From Mycobacterium sp. IS-1742 (lineage in GTDB: Bacteria; Actinomycetota; Actinomycetes; Mycobacteriales; Mycobacteriaceae): a stretch of 64,000 nt of DNA. Position 1 is the first letter of the stretch. Each line of letters begins with the position of its first letter. The DNA lies in the NCBI RefSeq assembly GCF_001500125.1, contig NZ_LQIV01000009.1:1-64000 (forward strand), in the 5' to 3' direction. The translations under genes and the position numbers were made by a program. The notes beneath the pieces were generated by a model, which saw only the letters and a program-made list of their open reading frames with translations, did not search any database and was not told where the DNA came from. This document shows, piece by piece, positions 63,550 through 64,000 of the stretch.

Positions 63550-64000
63550 CCGGTTCGTCACCACGGTGCACATCCTGCCGCAACAGCGAAACCCGGTGAT
63601 CAGCGACCGCATGATCGACGCGGTAGAAGCGCTCGACCAGCGGCAATGTCCGCAGCTGTCGTTCCAGGTGCCACTGCAGATGGGCGGCCACCAAACCGCT
63701 GGCCTGACTGCGGTGCGACGGGGTCGACGCCTCGGCGGCCGGCCAGTCGCCGTCGTGCAGCGCGGCCATCAGGTCCAGCACGGCCTGCGGCGGGGTCACC
63801 GACCCCGACGGCCGGCAGTGCACGCACACGCTACCGCCCGCCGCGACGTGGAACGCCCGGTGCGGGCCGGGGGTGGCGCAGCGGGCGCATTCGGTCAGCG
63901 CCGGCGCCCAGCCAGCGATTCCCATGGCGCGCAACAGATACGCGTCGAGCACCAGTTCACGGGGGCGGCTGCCGTCGGCGACCGCGCGCAACGCACCGAC
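63524..64000 (-). CDS. recO: DNA repair protein RecO, C-terminal part (cut by window end)
   Basis: About 159 C-terminal residues are present; the N-terminal OB-fold lies beyond the window. The helical domain has a zinc-finger-like set, CARCATPG and CVHC, seen in many RecO proteins. RecO loads RecA with RecR on single-stranded DNA. It is upstream of uppS in the same direction, as in M. tuberculosis (Rv2362c). Confidence 0.9.
   Translation of the reverse strand, partial: VGALRAVADGSRPRELVLDAYLLRAMGIAGWAPALTECARCATPGPHRAFHVAAGGSVCVHCRPSGSVTPPQAVLDLMAALHDGDWPAAEASTPSHRSQASGLVAAHLQWHLERQLRTLPLVERFYRVDHAVADHRVSLLRQDVHRGDEPGDQLAAGS

Overview
The window is high-GC actinobacterial DNA that I read as a fast-growing mycobacterium (Mycolicibacterium type). 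The evidence is an MmpL transporter, WS/DGAT acyltransferases of the Tgs1 type, Rv1733c-like and LppP-like proteins, GTG/TTG starts with frequent GTGA/ATGA stop-start overlaps, and a right-hand gene order matching the Mycobacterium tuberculosis Rv2342-Rv2362 block (small membrane protein, dnaG, dgt, TPM-domain protein, glyS, smtB, zur, Rv2360c-like, uppS, recO). Statements about Rv numbers and families are from memory, not from a search.

Layout. 0-8.4 kb: two alanine-rich stress/coiled-coil proteins, a transmembrane Ser/Thr kinase, an MmpL exporter and the RNA-binding protein Tex. 8.4-31 kb: a hypoxia/dormancy island. It holds an Rv1733c-like membrane protein, an alcohol dehydrogenase, PEP synthase coupled to an OtsB-GH65 trehalose/disaccharide enzyme, two divergent wax-ester/triacylglycerol synthases, the operon tgs1 - Acg-like nitroreductase - universal stress protein - pfkB, and a leftward seven-gene operon: group 3b-type [NiFe] hydrogenase hyhB-G-S-L, its maturation protease, and an unusual pair of KAS III-like proteins. 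Sequences matching the DosR box (GGGACTTNNGNCCCT) lie before ppsA, between the acyltransferases (a perfect match), before hyhB and before the KAS III pair. A lipoprotein joining a lytic transglycosylase to a DUF1460 domain diverges from hyhB.

31-40 kb: a cytochrome P450 and divergent TetR regulator with a palindromic operator, a large LuxR-type (LAL) regulator, a second alcohol dehydrogenase, a small secreted Excalibur-type protein, a second universal stress protein and a GltS-like symporter. 40-48 kb: a tRNA with a CAT anticodon and a long leftward run consisting of an ECF-type ABC transporter with its S-like and both ATPase domains fused, the T component, TldD, TldE, an AhpD-like protein and a TIGR02206-like membrane protein whose 3' end runs into the tRNA. 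47.8-53 kb: MarR regulator, VIT1-like protein, acyl-CoA oxidase-like FadE, LppP-like lipoprotein, a protein with an 18-bp tandem repeat, and tRNA-Asn. 53-64 kb: the conserved dnaG-dgt-TPM-glyS-smtB-zur-uppS-recO block, recO being cut by the window edge.

How it fits together: the island looks like a programme for low-oxygen survival, with H2-based disposal of reductant, gluconeogenic PEP supply, storage lipid and trehalose handling, stress proteins and cell-wall trimming. The most novel element is the KAS III-like pair at the end of the hydrogenase operon: one member keeps the Cys-His-Asn triad and the other has lost Cys and His, as in heterodimeric ketosynthases such as PqsBC. The product is unknown.
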